Source: Amycolatopsis sp. FBCC-B4732 (GTDB lineage: Bacteria; Actinomycetota; Actinomycetes; Mycobacteriales; Pseudonocardiaceae). From it: a stretch of DNA of 64,000 bases. This document shows positions 33,000-41,305 of this stretch, piece by piece. The notes beneath the pieces were generated by a model. It did no database searches. It had not been told where the DNA came from and saw only the letters and a list, made by a program, of their open reading frames with translations. The translations under genes and the position numbers were made by a program. The first letter of the stretch is position 1. Each line of letters opens with the position of its first letter. The DNA is taken from NCBI RefSeq assembly GCF_023008405.1, contig NZ_CP095376.1, forward strand, positions 1,636,001 through 1,700,000. Reading direction: 5' to 3'.

Positions 33000-34102
33000 G
33001 CGACGTCCAGGGGCAGCAGCCGGCGGGTCTCGGCGGTGACGGGGCACTGCTCGGCGTCGACGTCGCCGATGCGTCCGCCCGCGGCGACGACCGCGGCCGG
33101 GCAGCCCTTGCCGCAGGCGGATTCGAGGCTGCAGGACGTACAGGTCGGATTTGCGCCGACCTGGAACCGCTCGTGGAAGCGGTACGCGTCCAGGCGGGCG
33201 GCGAGGTCGCGATCGGTGAAGATGTTGCCGACGATGAAGTCGGTGTCGGGGTGGCGAGAGACTGGGGTGCGGGCGGCGAAGACGAGGTAGGGGCAGACGG
33301 TGACCTCGCCCGGGGTGAAGACGTAGATGATCGTTCCGGCTTCGCAGCCGGCGAGGGGTTTGCGGTCGGTGTTGGGGAAGCGGATGTGGGCGATGTCGAG
33401 GTCGGGGCCGTCGAACGGCGCGGTCAGCTCGAAGATCTCCTGCATGTGCATAGTGGACTTGGCGAGTTTCCGCTGGGACCTTACGCCGCGGCCCATGCTG
33501 CCCAGCGGGTTGAGCAGCACGTAGCGGGCACCGTTCTCGCGCGCGAACTCGCACAGCTGCACGTACTCCTCGTTGGCGGCCAGAGAGTTCGGCGTGCACA
33601 ACAGTCCTTGCAGGAGTCCGGCCGCGGCGAGCTTGCGGACGTTGGCCACGGTCACGCCGAACGAGGCGCGGTCGCCGCGGAACAGGCCGTGGGAGTCGGC
33701 GGCGAACCCGTCGAGCGAGACGTTGACGTGGACTCCGGCCGTCGCGAGCTGCTGGATGAGTTTGTCGTCGAGCTCGGTGGCGTTCGTGCAGATGCCGACG
33801 TCGATCCCGGCGTTGCGGAAGGCGTGCACGATGCCGAGGAAGCCCGGGTGAACGGTCGGCTCACCGCCGGTCAGCGTCACCCGGCGTACCCGGGCGTCGG
33901 CCAGCCGAGGGACGACCTTCTTCACGACCTCGGTCAGCGGCATGTCCTTGCCGCGCTTGGTCGCGGAGACGAAGCAGTGAGCGCAGCGTAGGTTGCACCG
34001 CTCGGTGATCTGGACGAGCGCCTTGCGGTACGGGGTATCGACCGTGGTGCGGAAGTAGCAGCTCGACGCCTGCTCGTCGACGGCGATCGGACGGACGGTC
34101 AT
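32996..34102 (-). CDS. Radical SAM protein with SPASM-type C-terminal cluster domain
   Basis: 368 residues from ATG 34102 (GGAGG about 8 bases upstream; a longer frame to 34153 lacks such a site). The radical SAM cluster motif is ERCNLRCAHCF (C-x3-C-x2-C) near 34-43, followed by TLTGGEPTVHPGF and VNVSLDG. The C-terminal part has extra cysteines (GCEAG, VCPYL, CTSCSLESACGKGCPA, EQCPV), as in SPASM/twitch proteins binding auxiliary Fe-S clusters. Such enzymes often modify peptides or sugars. No precursor peptide was seen nearby. First gene of the SAM-kinase-EEP(-Nudix) operon and divergent from a LysR gene. Confidence 0.9.
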   Translation of the reverse strand: MTVRPIAVDEQASSCYFRTTVDTPYRKALVQITERCNLRCAHCFVSATKRGKDMPLTEVVKKVVPRLADARVRRVTLTGGEPTVHPGFLGIVHAFRNAGIDVGICTNATELDDKLIQQLATAGVHVNVSLDGFAADSHGLFRGDRASFGVTVANVRKLAAAGLLQGLLCTPNSLAANEEYVQLCEFARENGARYVLLNPLGSMGRGVRSQRKLAKSTMHMQEIFELTAPFDGPDLDIAHIRFPNTDRKPLAGCEAGTIIYVFTPGEVTVCPYLVFAARTPVSRHPDTDFIVGNIFTDRDLAARLDAYRFHERFQVGANPTCTSCSLESACGKGCPAAVVAAGGRIGDVDAEQCPVTAETRRLLPLDVA

Positions 34103-34157
34103 CTTTCGGACCTCCAAGTCGGGCGAGCGGTGGCGGTGGCACGAGTAGACCACTCGG

Positions 34158-34212
34158 TGCTCGCTAGAGCAATAAATTGTCTAGTAATGCTCGAAAGAAA
34201 ACTTCGGAGCAT
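34158..34212. promoter_or_regulatory. Inverted repeats in the radical SAM / LysR divergent promoter
   Basis: TGCTC-GCTA-GAGCA at 34158-34171 is a perfect 5-bp-arm palindrome. ATGCTC (34187-34192) and GAGCAT (34207-34212) form a second inverted repeat with the same arm sequence, and TTGCTCG occurs again near 34,224. The whole stretch is AT-rich. It is a good candidate for binding by the divergently encoded LysR protein and for both promoters. Confidence 0.55.
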
Positions 34213-34277
34213 TATGACTACAATTGCTCGAAGTAGAACTGGAACTATCCGGCTGGAAAACAAGCGAGGAGACGCTG

Positions 34278-35318
34278 GTGAGGGACTCGGAAGTCGCCGA
34301 GCTGCTCGGGTTCCCCGCGGAGCTGCTTGACACGAGCCTCGACCAGCTGAGGACGCTGGCCGTCGTGCACGCCACGGGCAGTGCGCAACGCGCGGCCCGG
34401 GTTCTGCAACGGTCGCAGTCCAGCGTGCAGAAGCAGCTCGACACACTGAACGATGCGGCGATCCGGTTGATGGGCGAGGCGCTTGTCGCGAAGCAGGGGC
34501 GCGGGAAGGACTTCCTGTTCACCAGCTCCGGCGACGAGGTCGTCGCGCTGGCCACGAGCACGCTGCGTGCCTGGACCGAACGCGTCCACGGCGCCCGCCG
34601 GCGGGTCGGGTCCACCATCACGGTGGGCACCACCGAATTCACCGTCGAGTTCCTCGGCGAGGTCTGGCCGCAACTGCGCGACACCTTCGAACGCCGAGGC
34701 ATCCAGCTCAAGATCGAGCATGTCCGGACCCGCGACCTCAAGACCAAGCTGGACGCTGAGCAGGTCGATCTCGTGTGTGGCTCGTTCGCTGCCGAACGCG
34801 GCCGCGGTCCGGACGTGCCGCACGACTTCCTCGAGTGGCACCGCGAACGCGTCTCCCTGCTGACCAACCTCAGCACCCGCGAGGTCCCCGACCGGCCGGT
34901 GACGCGCGACGCCCTCGCCGACCTGCCGCTGCTCGCGCCGACCGCCGGGCTCCTGGCCGATTTCCTCACCCGCTGGTACGGCCCGGAGTACCGCGGCAAG
35001 CTCCACGTGGTCGCCGACATCGACGCCCTCAACTACGGCCTCAACCTGCTCAGCAGCAAGCTGATGTTCGGTTGCCTGCTCACGACCGAGCGGGTCGCCG
35101 ACGCGGCCATCGAAGGTCGGCTGCCCGGGGCGAACCTCCGCAAGATTCAGCTCGGCACAGGCTACGAACCTGAGCTCGAAATCGTCACGGGAATCTTCGC
35201 TCGCGCAGGCGAACGACAGCGATACGCCGCCGATCACCCGCTCAACTTGCTCTGGGACGCCTTCGCGGCTGCCGCCCCGGCAGGCCGTGACGCTCAACAT
35301 GAGGTCACCGGCTCATAG
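34278..35318 (+). CDS. LysR-type regulator, divergent from the radical SAM operon
   Basis: 346 residues from GTG 34278 (AGGAGA 6 bases upstream). The N-terminal winged helix includes LDQLRTLAVVHATGSAQRAARVLQRSQSSVQKQLDTL, the LysR pattern. A substrate-binding-like domain follows (GSTITVGTTEF, EQVDLVCGSFAAE, GLNLLSSKLMFGCLLT). It is longer than most LysR proteins (about 300). It probably controls the divergent radical SAM operon through the TGCTC repeats. The last 25 bases overlap the convergent XRE gene. Confidence 0.82.
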   Translation: MRDSEVAELLGFPAELLDTSLDQLRTLAVVHATGSAQRAARVLQRSQSSVQKQLDTLNDAAIRLMGEALVAKQGRGKDFLFTSSGDEVVALATSTLRAWTERVHGARRRVGSTITVGTTEFTVEFLGEVWPQLRDTFERRGIQLKIEHVRTRDLKTKLDAEQVDLVCGSFAAERGRGPDVPHDFLEWHRERVSLLTNLSTREVPDRPVTRDALADLPLLAPTAGLLADFLTRWYGPEYRGKLHVVADIDALNYGLNLLSSKLMFGCLLTTERVADAAIEGRLPGANLRKIQLGTGYEPELEIVTGIFARAGERQRYAADHPLNLLWDAFAAAAPAGRDAQHEVTGS

Positions 35319-36091
35319 GCGACAGCTACCCGCTGGAGCGCATCGAACGTCGACTTGTAGCGCCTCACTGTCGTCAGGTCGGACAGGTAGACCGTCGAGT
35401 GCTCGTGTCTCAAAACGACGGTGAAGGCCTTCTCCGCGGTCTCGTAGATGACGAAGGACTCGATCGTCGGAGAGATGGCCGCGTCGGCCGGGACGATCCG
35501 GGTGTCCACTCGCCACCGGTTCGGTGAGGTGGTGATCTCCTGAAGTTGCGCTTGCACGACCTCCGCCGGGATGCCTTCCAGGGTCAACGCGGCCGAGCCC
35601 AGCAGGAGGGTGTGCCGATGCCGGGAATCTCGATCGACCTGTCGGACGCGGCGCGCGAAGATCTCCTGGTCGACGTCGTCGGGCCGGGTGCGCGCTCCGG
35701 GAAGGGCGTGAGCGTAGCCGAACGTCTGGAGAAGGTCCGGGACGACCTTCGGCGCCCATTCATAGGTGTGAAGGGTGTATCGGTCGTACGCACGCTGGAG
35801 GCTGATCTCGCCGGAGTCGTTTCCTTCGACGTAGCTCGCACGCTCGGATTCTGCGTGAAGTCGGCTGAGGAGATGGCATTCGGCGGCCGGTACTTCAAGC
35901 AGGCCGAGCGCCCAGCCCAGCGGTACCGCTGGAATGCGTCGTTCTCCGGTCTCCCAACTCGAAAGGAGACTTGGGCTGGTGCCCATCAGGCGGGCCAGCT
36001 TCCGAAGGCTCATGTTCCGAGCCATTCGATGTTCCCGGATCGCGCGGCCGACCACGTAGAAGCCGGGGTAGCGCAACGATGCGTCGGTCAT
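35294..36091 (-). CDS. XRE-family regulator, DUF5753 type
   Basis: 265 residues from ATG 36091, overlapping the upstream stop as ATGA. The N-terminal helix-turn-helix is AIREHRMARNMSLRKLARLMGTSPSLLSSWETG. The C-terminal domain matches the common actinobacterial DUF5753 ligand-binding module (LHTYEWAPKVVPDLLQT; EIFARRVRQVDRDS; LRHEHSTVYL). Such genes usually pair with a small partner, here the 130-residue protein before it. Target unknown. Confidence 0.85.
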   Translation of the reverse strand: MTDASLRYPGFYVVGRAIREHRMARNMSLRKLARLMGTSPSLLSSWETGERRIPAVPLGWALGLLEVPAAECHLLSRLHAESERASYVEGNDSGEISLQRAYDRYTLHTYEWAPKVVPDLLQTFGYAHALPGARTRPDDVDQEIFARRVRQVDRDSRHRHTLLLGSAALTLEGIPAEVVQAQLQEITTSPNRWRVDTRIVPADAAISPTIESFVIYETAEKAFTVVLRHEHSTVYLSDLTTVRRYKSTFDALQRVAVAYEPVTSC

Positions 36092-36480
36092 GCCAAGTGC
36101 CGTTCTGCGAGAAGGAAGTCGTGCGGAGTCGGCACGATGCCGGCGTCGACGTCCGCGGCGTGAGACTGCAGGATGTCCAGCAGCTCCTCGAGCCCGTCTG
36201 CGAACTGCCGCTGATCGTCCGTTGTCGCCGTTCCGTCCTGAAGCTGGTGCACGAGCAGGCTGATTCGGACCTGCGTTGCCAGCAGCGTGTCGACGAGTCG
36301 GGTGGTTTCGCGGGACATCGGTGCTCCGGTCGATCGTGGTGGTGATTCCGAAAAGGATGGACGGCGTAGTCCGAGGAGCACGCGGCAAAGAAGCACGTAT
36401 CCGGCGTCTTCTGCGAGAAGCAAGTCGTCCTCGGAGGGCCATTGGACTTCGTTCGGTGCCATGGTGTTCACCCGGGCCAT
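36088..36480 (-). CDS. Small unknown protein coupled to the DUF5753 regulator
   Basis: 130 residues (ATG 36480; ATG 36462 is an alternative and neither has a clear ribosome site). Acidic and helical, with EDDLLLAEDAGYVLLCRVLLGL and a second half TTRLVDTLLATQVRISLLVHQLQDG followed by GLEELLDILQSHAADV. The stop overlaps the regulator start (ATGA), indicating a functional pair. No family recognised. Confidence 0.7.
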   Translation of the reverse strand: MARVNTMAPNEVQWPSEDDLLLAEDAGYVLLCRVLLGLRRPSFSESPPRSTGAPMSRETTRLVDTLLATQVRISLLVHQLQDGTATTDDQRQFADGLEELLDILQSHAADVDAGIVPTPHDFLLAERHLA

Positions 36481-36539
36481 ACCTGTGGTGGGGGCGGCGG
36501 AGTTGCGGTCGGGGCAGCAACTCCGCCGCCGGTCTGGGG

Positions 36540-37124
36540 TTATCCGCGTTCGATCACATAACCGATGGCGAGTTCCAGGGCGGTGCCGTGGTCCGAGGAG
36601 GGCACGGGAACGTTGGTGACTTCGAGGCTTTCGGCAACCCGGCGCACCCAGCGATCAGCAAGGCGCCGGAACACCTCGTCGTCGGTTTCTCCATCGGTCG
36701 CTGCTGCGTCGAGCGTTGTTCGGAAGAGCAGGTTGTAGTTCGAACTGTGGTTCCGCACCAGGCTCTCGAGCTGATCGAGCTCTGCCTGACCGGGTGCATC
36801 GCCGCGGTGCTCCAGGGCGGCGCGGTAGTACGCCAGAGCGTCGGGAACAGCACCGTTGACCAAGATGACGTCAGCGTGGACCCACGCTTCCAGTTCATCG
36901 CTGATGCCGCGGGTGATGAACCACATCGTCGATGCCCAGGAGTGGTTGTGCAGGATCGGTATCCCCAGCCGTTGGGCCCGCTCCACAAGCGCCGCGATGG
37001 TGGCGACTTGGTATCCGTTGCGTCGAAGCTCCAAGGCCAGGCGGGAGATGAACGTGCTCTTGCCCGTCAGGTGCGGACCCATGATCCCGATGGTCAGCGG
37101 CCGCTCGGAGGCCCCGGGCATCAT
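36540..37124 (-). CDS. P-loop NTPase of the AAA/kinase-like type
   Basis: 194 residues. Walker A is GIMGPHLTGKSTF (near 13-25), then LALELRRNGYQVATI and a Walker B-like ADVILVNGAVPDAL. Compact size and the GPHLTGKS loop resemble small nucleotide or metabolite kinases with an AAA label. It sits 60 bases upstream of the small-protein/DUF5753 pair on the same strand. Substrate unknown. Confidence 0.75.
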   Translation of the reverse strand: MMPGASERPLTIGIMGPHLTGKSTFISRLALELRRNGYQVATIAALVERAQRLGIPILHNHSWASTMWFITRGISDELEAWVHADVILVNGAVPDALAYYRAALEHRGDAPGQAELDQLESLVRNHSSNYNLLFRTTLDAAATDGETDDEVFRRLADRWVRRVAESLEVTNVPVPSSDHGTALELAIGYVIERG

Positions 37125-37262
37125 CGAGTCCGCCCTTCGGCGTTCCTCAAATCAGGTAGTGCTTCGCCGGATACCGGCATGGCGGTTGTGTTCACCGGTT
37201 CCCTCCTGCATCGTGACGTCGGAACGATCACCATGGGACCCTGGCCAGCGACGATGCCGGAA

Positions 37263-37295
37263 GGGGGTAAATGACGAACGTGCCGATTTACCCCC
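37263..37295. promoter_or_regulatory. 10-bp perfect inverted repeat upstream of the XRE-TPR gene
   Basis: GGGGGTAAAT (37263-37272) and ATTTACCCCC (37286-37295) are exact reverse complements with a 13-base spacer, ending 23 bases before the GTG start of the XRE-TPR gene and 139 bases from the divergent ATPase gene. A dimeric HTH operator with autoregulation is the natural reading. Confidence 0.6.
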
Positions 37296-37318
37296 TGTGA
37301 ACGGATCGGGAGAACGAC

Positions 37319-38578
37319 GTGACTGACGAGCAGACGGAGAAGCGGCCGGCCGCCGACCATCTCGTGCGAGAGATCCGGCGCCTTCGATCGGCCGCGGGCC
37401 TGAGTCAGTCCGAGCTGGCCCGGCGGATCGGCTACACGCGCAACTACGTGTCGCTGGCCGAGCGGGAAGGGCGGAACCTGCCATCGCGTGAACTGGTCGA
37501 TGCGCTCGACCGCGGTCTGCACACGGGTGGCGATTTGCGACGGCTTTGGGAGGCGGCGAAGCAGGAGCAGGCGGAGCTGCGGCGCGAAAACCGATCCCCG
37601 CGCGCCACTCAGCTCAGGGACGATGCGGTGCGTGTCGGCATGACGGCGCTAAGGCGGGCGCTGTTGGCTTGCGACGAGCCGGACGACGGTCCCGTTCGTC
37701 CGGCGCACGCCCTGCGAGCAGCTGTCTCCCAGGTGACAGAGCAGCGTGTCCAGGCGCGTTATGCGCAACTGGTCGTCGATCTGCCGGATCTCCTGATGGA
37801 GCTGGGGCGGGCGCGCGACTTGGCGATCGATGAACGGGAACGCAACGACACAACGGAGCTGTTGGTCCTGGCTTACCGGGCAGCTGACGGCTTGGCTTTC
37901 AAGTACGGCTACACCGACCTTTCGAGCCAGATCATCACCGCCATGCGATTGGCTGCTTCCCAGATCGATCAACCCTTCCTTGATGCGGCCGTTGCCTATG
38001 TGCGTACTGAAATGTTCTTCGCCGTAAGGGATCTGGAAACGGCGCACCGCTCGCTCGTCCGTGCCATCGATCGGGTACCGGCTACCCGTTCCACAGTAGA
38101 CAGCGAAGCCGCCCGCGGATCGCTGGCGATGCGGGCCGCCGTCGTTTCCGCACGTGCAGGTAAGGCGGAAGAAGCAGGTGATCACCTCGCAGAGGCGTAT
38201 CGAGCTGCCGAGCACACGCCCGAAGGTGTGTACCTCGGAACGGCCTTTGGTCCCGCTTCGGTCCGGATTCACGAAGTGGCTGTGGCGCAGGAGCTGGGTG
38301 ACAGCCCGACAGCGGTCCAGCGCGGCACCGGTTGGCACCCGCCTCGCGAGCTTCCGGCCGAGCGCCGATCGCACTTCTACATCGACTTAGCTCCAGCGCA
38401 GCTCGAAGTCGGTCGGCCCGACGACGCTTTCGCATCGCTCCAGCTGGCCAAAAGCGTCGCGCCGCTCCACACCCGTGAGCATCCTCGGGTCAAGGCGGCA
38501 CTGCGGTCGCTCCTGCGCGGGCAACGGACGGTCAGCGACGAGCTGGCGACGTTCGCCGCCTGGGCTGACGTGTCGTGA
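37319..38578 (+). CDS. XRE regulator with TPR-like C-terminal domain
   Basis: 419 residues from GTG 37319 (GGGAGA upstream). The HTH (20-75) reads LVREIRRLRSAAGLSQSELARRIGYTRNYVSLAE. The rest is all-helical, TPR-like (YRAADGLAFKYGYTDLSSQI, ETAHRSLVRAIDRVP, GKAEEAGDHLAEAYRAAEHT), as in actinobacterial regulators of development or signal-peptide response. The 10-bp inverted repeat in front suggests autoregulation. Its stop abuts the convergent HAD stop (38576-38581). Confidence 0.85.
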   Translation: MTDEQTEKRPAADHLVREIRRLRSAAGLSQSELARRIGYTRNYVSLAEREGRNLPSRELVDALDRGLHTGGDLRRLWEAAKQEQAELRRENRSPRATQLRDDAVRVGMTALRRALLACDEPDDGPVRPAHALRAAVSQVTEQRVQARYAQLVVDLPDLLMELGRARDLAIDERERNDTTELLVLAYRAADGLAFKYGYTDLSSQIITAMRLAASQIDQPFLDAAVAYVRTEMFFAVRDLETAHRSLVRAIDRVPATRSTVDSEAARGSLAMRAAVVSARAGKAEEAGDHLAEAYRAAEHTPEGVYLGTAFGPASVRIHEVAVAQELGDSPTAVQRGTGWHPPRELPAERRSHFYIDLAPAQLEVGRPDDAFASLQLAKSVAPLHTREHPRVKAALRSLLRGQRTVSDELATFAAWADVS

Positions 38579-39226
38579 TCAAGTGCTGGCGATCAGGTTG
38601 GGCAGTTCGTTCAGCGAGTTGATGACCCAGTCGGCGTTCGCCAGCACTGCCGGGTCGTCAGCCCACAAGTGTCCCCATGGACCGCGACGGATCAGTGCCG
38701 TCCAGAGCCCGGCGGCGTGACCGGCGACGGCGTCGTTGTCCCGGTGGTCCCCGACGTAGAGCAGCTCGTTGGGAGCGACGCCGGCCAGCTCGATGACGTG
38801 CCGGAAGAAAGCGGGATCCGGCTTGGCGACGCCCCACTCAGCCGAGGTCGCGATGGCATCGACAGGGAGGTCGAGCTTGCGGAGCAGGCTCCCTGCCTTC
38901 GCGGTCTGGTTGCCGGCGAGCGCGATCCAGAGTCCGTTCCGCCGAAGCTGGGTTAGAGCGGGCCGGACGTCAGGGTAGAGGTCGCTCTCGTCGATGCGTT
39001 CGCCGTTTCCGGCGTCCTCGCGACGCTGCCGCTCGGCCGCGACGTCGAAGTCCGGCTTGAAGTACCGGAACGTCTCGGCGTTGTCCCGGCCGGACGCGGT
39101 TACCGCCCCGAGCACGGTCGAGAACGTGTGCCGGCCGACGCCGATCCAGTCCGCCCAGGCGTTCCACTCGCGCGTGTCGTCGAGCACAGTCTCCCCGATG
39201 TCGAGGACTACCGCCCTCACCGGCAT
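38579..39226 (-). CDS. HAD-superfamily hydrolase
   Basis: 215 residues from ATG 39226 with GGAAGG upstream. HAD motif I is VVLDIGETVLDD (Asp8, but the second catalytic Asp is replaced by Gly, as in a subset of HAD proteins), motif II IALAGNQTAK, and motif III/IV KPDPAFF with YVGDHRDNDAVAG. It probably hydrolyses a small phosphate ester; the altered motif I makes catalysis less certain. Confidence 0.83.
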   Translation of the reverse strand: MPVRAVVLDIGETVLDDTREWNAWADWIGVGRHTFSTVLGAVTASGRDNAETFRYFKPDFDVAAERQRREDAGNGERIDESDLYPDVRPALTQLRRNGLWIALAGNQTAKAGSLLRKLDLPVDAIATSAEWGVAKPDPAFFRHVIELAGVAPNELLYVGDHRDNDAVAGHAAGLWTALIRRGPWGHLWADDPAVLANADWVINSLNELPNLIAST

Positions 39227-39452
39227 GGCTCTTCCTTCCGTTGGTGCCGTTCTGCGCCCGAGTCTGTCACTCTGCTGCTGCCGCGGCAGGCCGCCCCCAA
39301 CAAGGCTGGCTGGAGCTGTCGAGGTGGGCCAGATTGGAGTGGTCGCCTTGTGATGGCCCAACCTGAGGTGACTGGAAGCCGTCGGTCGAACACATGTTCT
39401 AGTTGCGTGGTAGGTTCGGGTCGTTCGAGGTCGCGGAGTCCGGGAGGTCGTA

Positions 39453-39644
39453 GTGGCGTGGTTGCTGCGGGAGCGAGTCACTGGCTGCGAGTGGCGCGTC
39501 GGCGACAGTGATCTCGCCTGGGAGGCCGGCGGCTACGACACAGCCAGGTTCGAACTCCATGTTCTCGATGAGGAAGTCATCGGGGCGCCAGACGGCCTCC
39601 CTGGCTCTCGTCGACCATCGGAAGCCTGCACCGCGGCCGTGTAG
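39453..39644 (+). CDS. Possible small unknown protein
   Basis: 63 residues from GTG 39453 with GGGAGG 6 bases upstream. The sequence VAWLLRERVTGCEWRVGDSDLAWEAGG looks like a soluble protein start, but the C-terminus (GSRRPSEACTAAV) looks out of frame, so it may be a truncated gene. The surrounding 39227-39705 has no other gene. Confidence 0.35.
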   Translation: MAWLLRERVTGCEWRVGDSDLAWEAGGYDTARFELHVLDEEVIGAPDGLPGSRRPSEACTAAV

Positions 39645-39705
39645 CCGCCGTGCAGATCTCGCGCTCGGCTGCCGTGGTGATCACTGCGGTGGCTGGCTCA
39701 CCTAC

Positions 39706-40158
39706 TCACGCTGAGCGGCGGGCGCCGTCAGAGTCTTGACTCCGGCGATGCCGTGCCTGGGCGACGATATCCGGGTGCTGGCTCACCCAGTCGGCCAGCG
39801 GCTGCATGGCTTCGAGTGCCTCTCGCGTCGCCGGCGCCAGCGAGTAGGTGACTGACGGTGGGAACACGCCTGCCTCCTGGTCGCGCACGATCAAGCGGTC
39901 GGCCGTCATCGTCTTCAGCGTGCGCGTCAGCACGCTGGCGTGCAGCACCCGCGGCCGTCCGGACCAGCTGTTTGCCGCTGCGGCGTCGTTGAGCGAGCCG
40001 ACGAGGTCCAGCAGCTCGGTGTAGTGCTTCGGGCCGCTCTTCAGTGCCAGCAGGATCGCCGTCATCCAGTCGCCGCCAAAGAGCTGCTTCGCGTCGTGCA
40101 GCTTGCGCAGGCGCTCGGCGTCCTCGGCTGTGATTGCCTGTGTGCTCGGTCGAGTCAT
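39706..40158 (-). CDS. HxlR-type winged-helix regulator
   Basis: 150 residues. The core FGGDWMTAILLALKSGPKHYTELL, VLTRTLKTMTADRLIVRDQE and VTYSLAPATREALEAMQPLADWV matches HxlR/MarR-like regulators. It is divergent from the XRE-ImmA operon, with shared CTTAA-containing repeats between them. Target unknown; local regulation of that operon is plausible. Confidence 0.82.
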   Translation of the reverse strand: MTRPSTQAITAEDAERLRKLHDAKQLFGGDWMTAILLALKSGPKHYTELLDLVGSLNDAAAANSWSGRPRVLHASVLTRTLKTMTADRLIVRDQEAGVFPPSVTYSLAPATREALEAMQPLADWVSQHPDIVAQARHRRSQDSDGARRSA

Positions 40159-40192
40159 CGTTCCCTCCCCGGTTCGATCACCCCAGGCAGTT

Positions 40193-40269
40193 GATCTTAA
40201 GTTTCCGCAGGTCGTGTCTCAACTATCGGACGGGTGTTCACCTGATCGGGTCTTAATTTCAGTTAAGAC
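40193..40269. promoter_or_regulatory. CTTAA-type repeats in the HxlR / XRE divergent promoter
   Basis: GTCTTAA (40250-40256) and TTAAGAC (40263-40269) form a perfect 7-bp inverted repeat with a 6-base spacer. A further TCTTAAG copy is at 40195-40201. The element ends 41 bases before the XRE start. Likely operator for the XRE or HxlR protein. Confidence 0.5.
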
Positions 40270-40310
40270 GCCTGGTGAGCGGTACCGTCAAGGGGAGCTG
40301 AGGAGGGGTG

Positions 40311-40757
40311 ATGGCCGAACCCGGGCGTGACTTCGCGGACAAGCTCAACCACCTGTTCGCCGTCACGAAATCGCCGGACGGCGACGAGTACAGCAACGAC
40401 TTCGCCGCCGACTCGATCACGGTCGCCGGCACGAAGATCTCCGGCACGTACATCTGGCAGCTGCGCAAGCGCAAGCGGGACAACCCGACGATCAAGCACG
40501 TCGAGGGGCTGGCCAGGTTCTTCGGGGTGCCGGTCAACTACTTCTTCGACGATGACGTGACCGACCGCGTCGACCAGCAGCTGCGCGACCTGGCCGCGGA
40601 GCAGGAACGCCTCAAGGCGAACGCCGGTGACCAGGAAGCACAGCGGATCGCGATGCGGGCCGGTGAGCTGACGCCGGATCGTCGTCAGCTGGTCATGGAC
40701 CTGCTCGACGTCGTATACCGCGACCAGCAGGCAGCGCGGGAGCGAGGGGAGCGGTGA
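40311..40757 (+). CDS. XRE-family regulator of the ImmA/IrrE operon
   Basis: 148 residues from ATG 40311 (GAGGAGGGG upstream). HTH core: ISGTYIWQLRKRKRDNPTIKHVEGLARFFGVPVNYFFDD, the pattern of phage/ICE-type regulators. The C-terminus is a charged coiled coil (LAAEQERLKANAGDQEA). It overlaps the ImmA/IrrE gene (ATGA-type, 40754-40757). Repressor cleaved by or partnered with the metallopeptidase, by analogy with ICE regulation. Confidence 0.87.
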   Translation: MAEPGRDFADKLNHLFAVTKSPDGDEYSNDFAADSITVAGTKISGTYIWQLRKRKRDNPTIKHVEGLARFFGVPVNYFFDDDVTDRVDQQLRDLAAEQERLKANAGDQEAQRIAMRAGELTPDRRQLVMDLLDVVYRDQQAARERGER

Positions 40758-41305
40758 ACGAGCGGCTGCTGCGCCGCCGGTGCCGGCGGCTGCTGAAGGA
40801 GCTGGACATCCGGCCTCCGCTGGACGTCGTCGAGCTGTGCCGGCGCGTCGGTGAGCGCCGTGGCAAGCCGATCAAGCTGCTGGCCCACTCTATTCCGGTG
40901 CCCGGCCCCTTCGGCGTTTGGATCAGCACTCGCCCGGCGGACTACATCCTGTACCAGCGTGAGACCAGCAAGCCGCATCAGAACCACATCATTCTCCACG
41001 AGCTGGGCCACTTGCTCGCCGGTCACGAGAGCGATCCGTGCGATGACGAGCTGCTGGCCGGGTTGTACCCGGACATGTCGCCGGAGAGCCTGCGTCAGCG
41101 GTATCCGGATCTCGAGCCGGACGCCGTCCGCCGGGCGCTGCGGCGCACCTCGTACGACACCGAGCAGGAGCGAGAGGCCGAAACCACGGCGACGATCATC
41201 CTGGAGTGGGCGTCGGTCCTGGACCAGGTCGCTGTCGGTGGAAGAGCGAGCGAATCCGCCCAGCAGATGGGAGCCGCGCTTGAAGGCCGTCTGGGGTGGC
41301 TGTGA
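40754..41305 (+). CDS. ImmA/IrrE-family metallopeptidase
   Basis: 183 residues with zinc motif ILHELGHLLAGHES (HExxH near 80) in an ImmA/IrrE (DUF955) domain. The neighbouring XRE gene is the typical substrate-repressor pair. Stop overlaps the start of the membrane protein as GTGA. Substrate specificity inferred from the operon. Confidence 0.87.
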   Translation: MNERLLRRRCRRLLKELDIRPPLDVVELCRRVGERRGKPIKLLAHSIPVPGPFGVWISTRPADYILYQRETSKPHQNHIILHELGHLLAGHESDPCDDELLAGLYPDMSPESLRQRYPDLEPDAVRRALRRTSYDTEQEREAETTATIILEWASVLDQVAVGGRASESAQQMGAALEGRLGWL

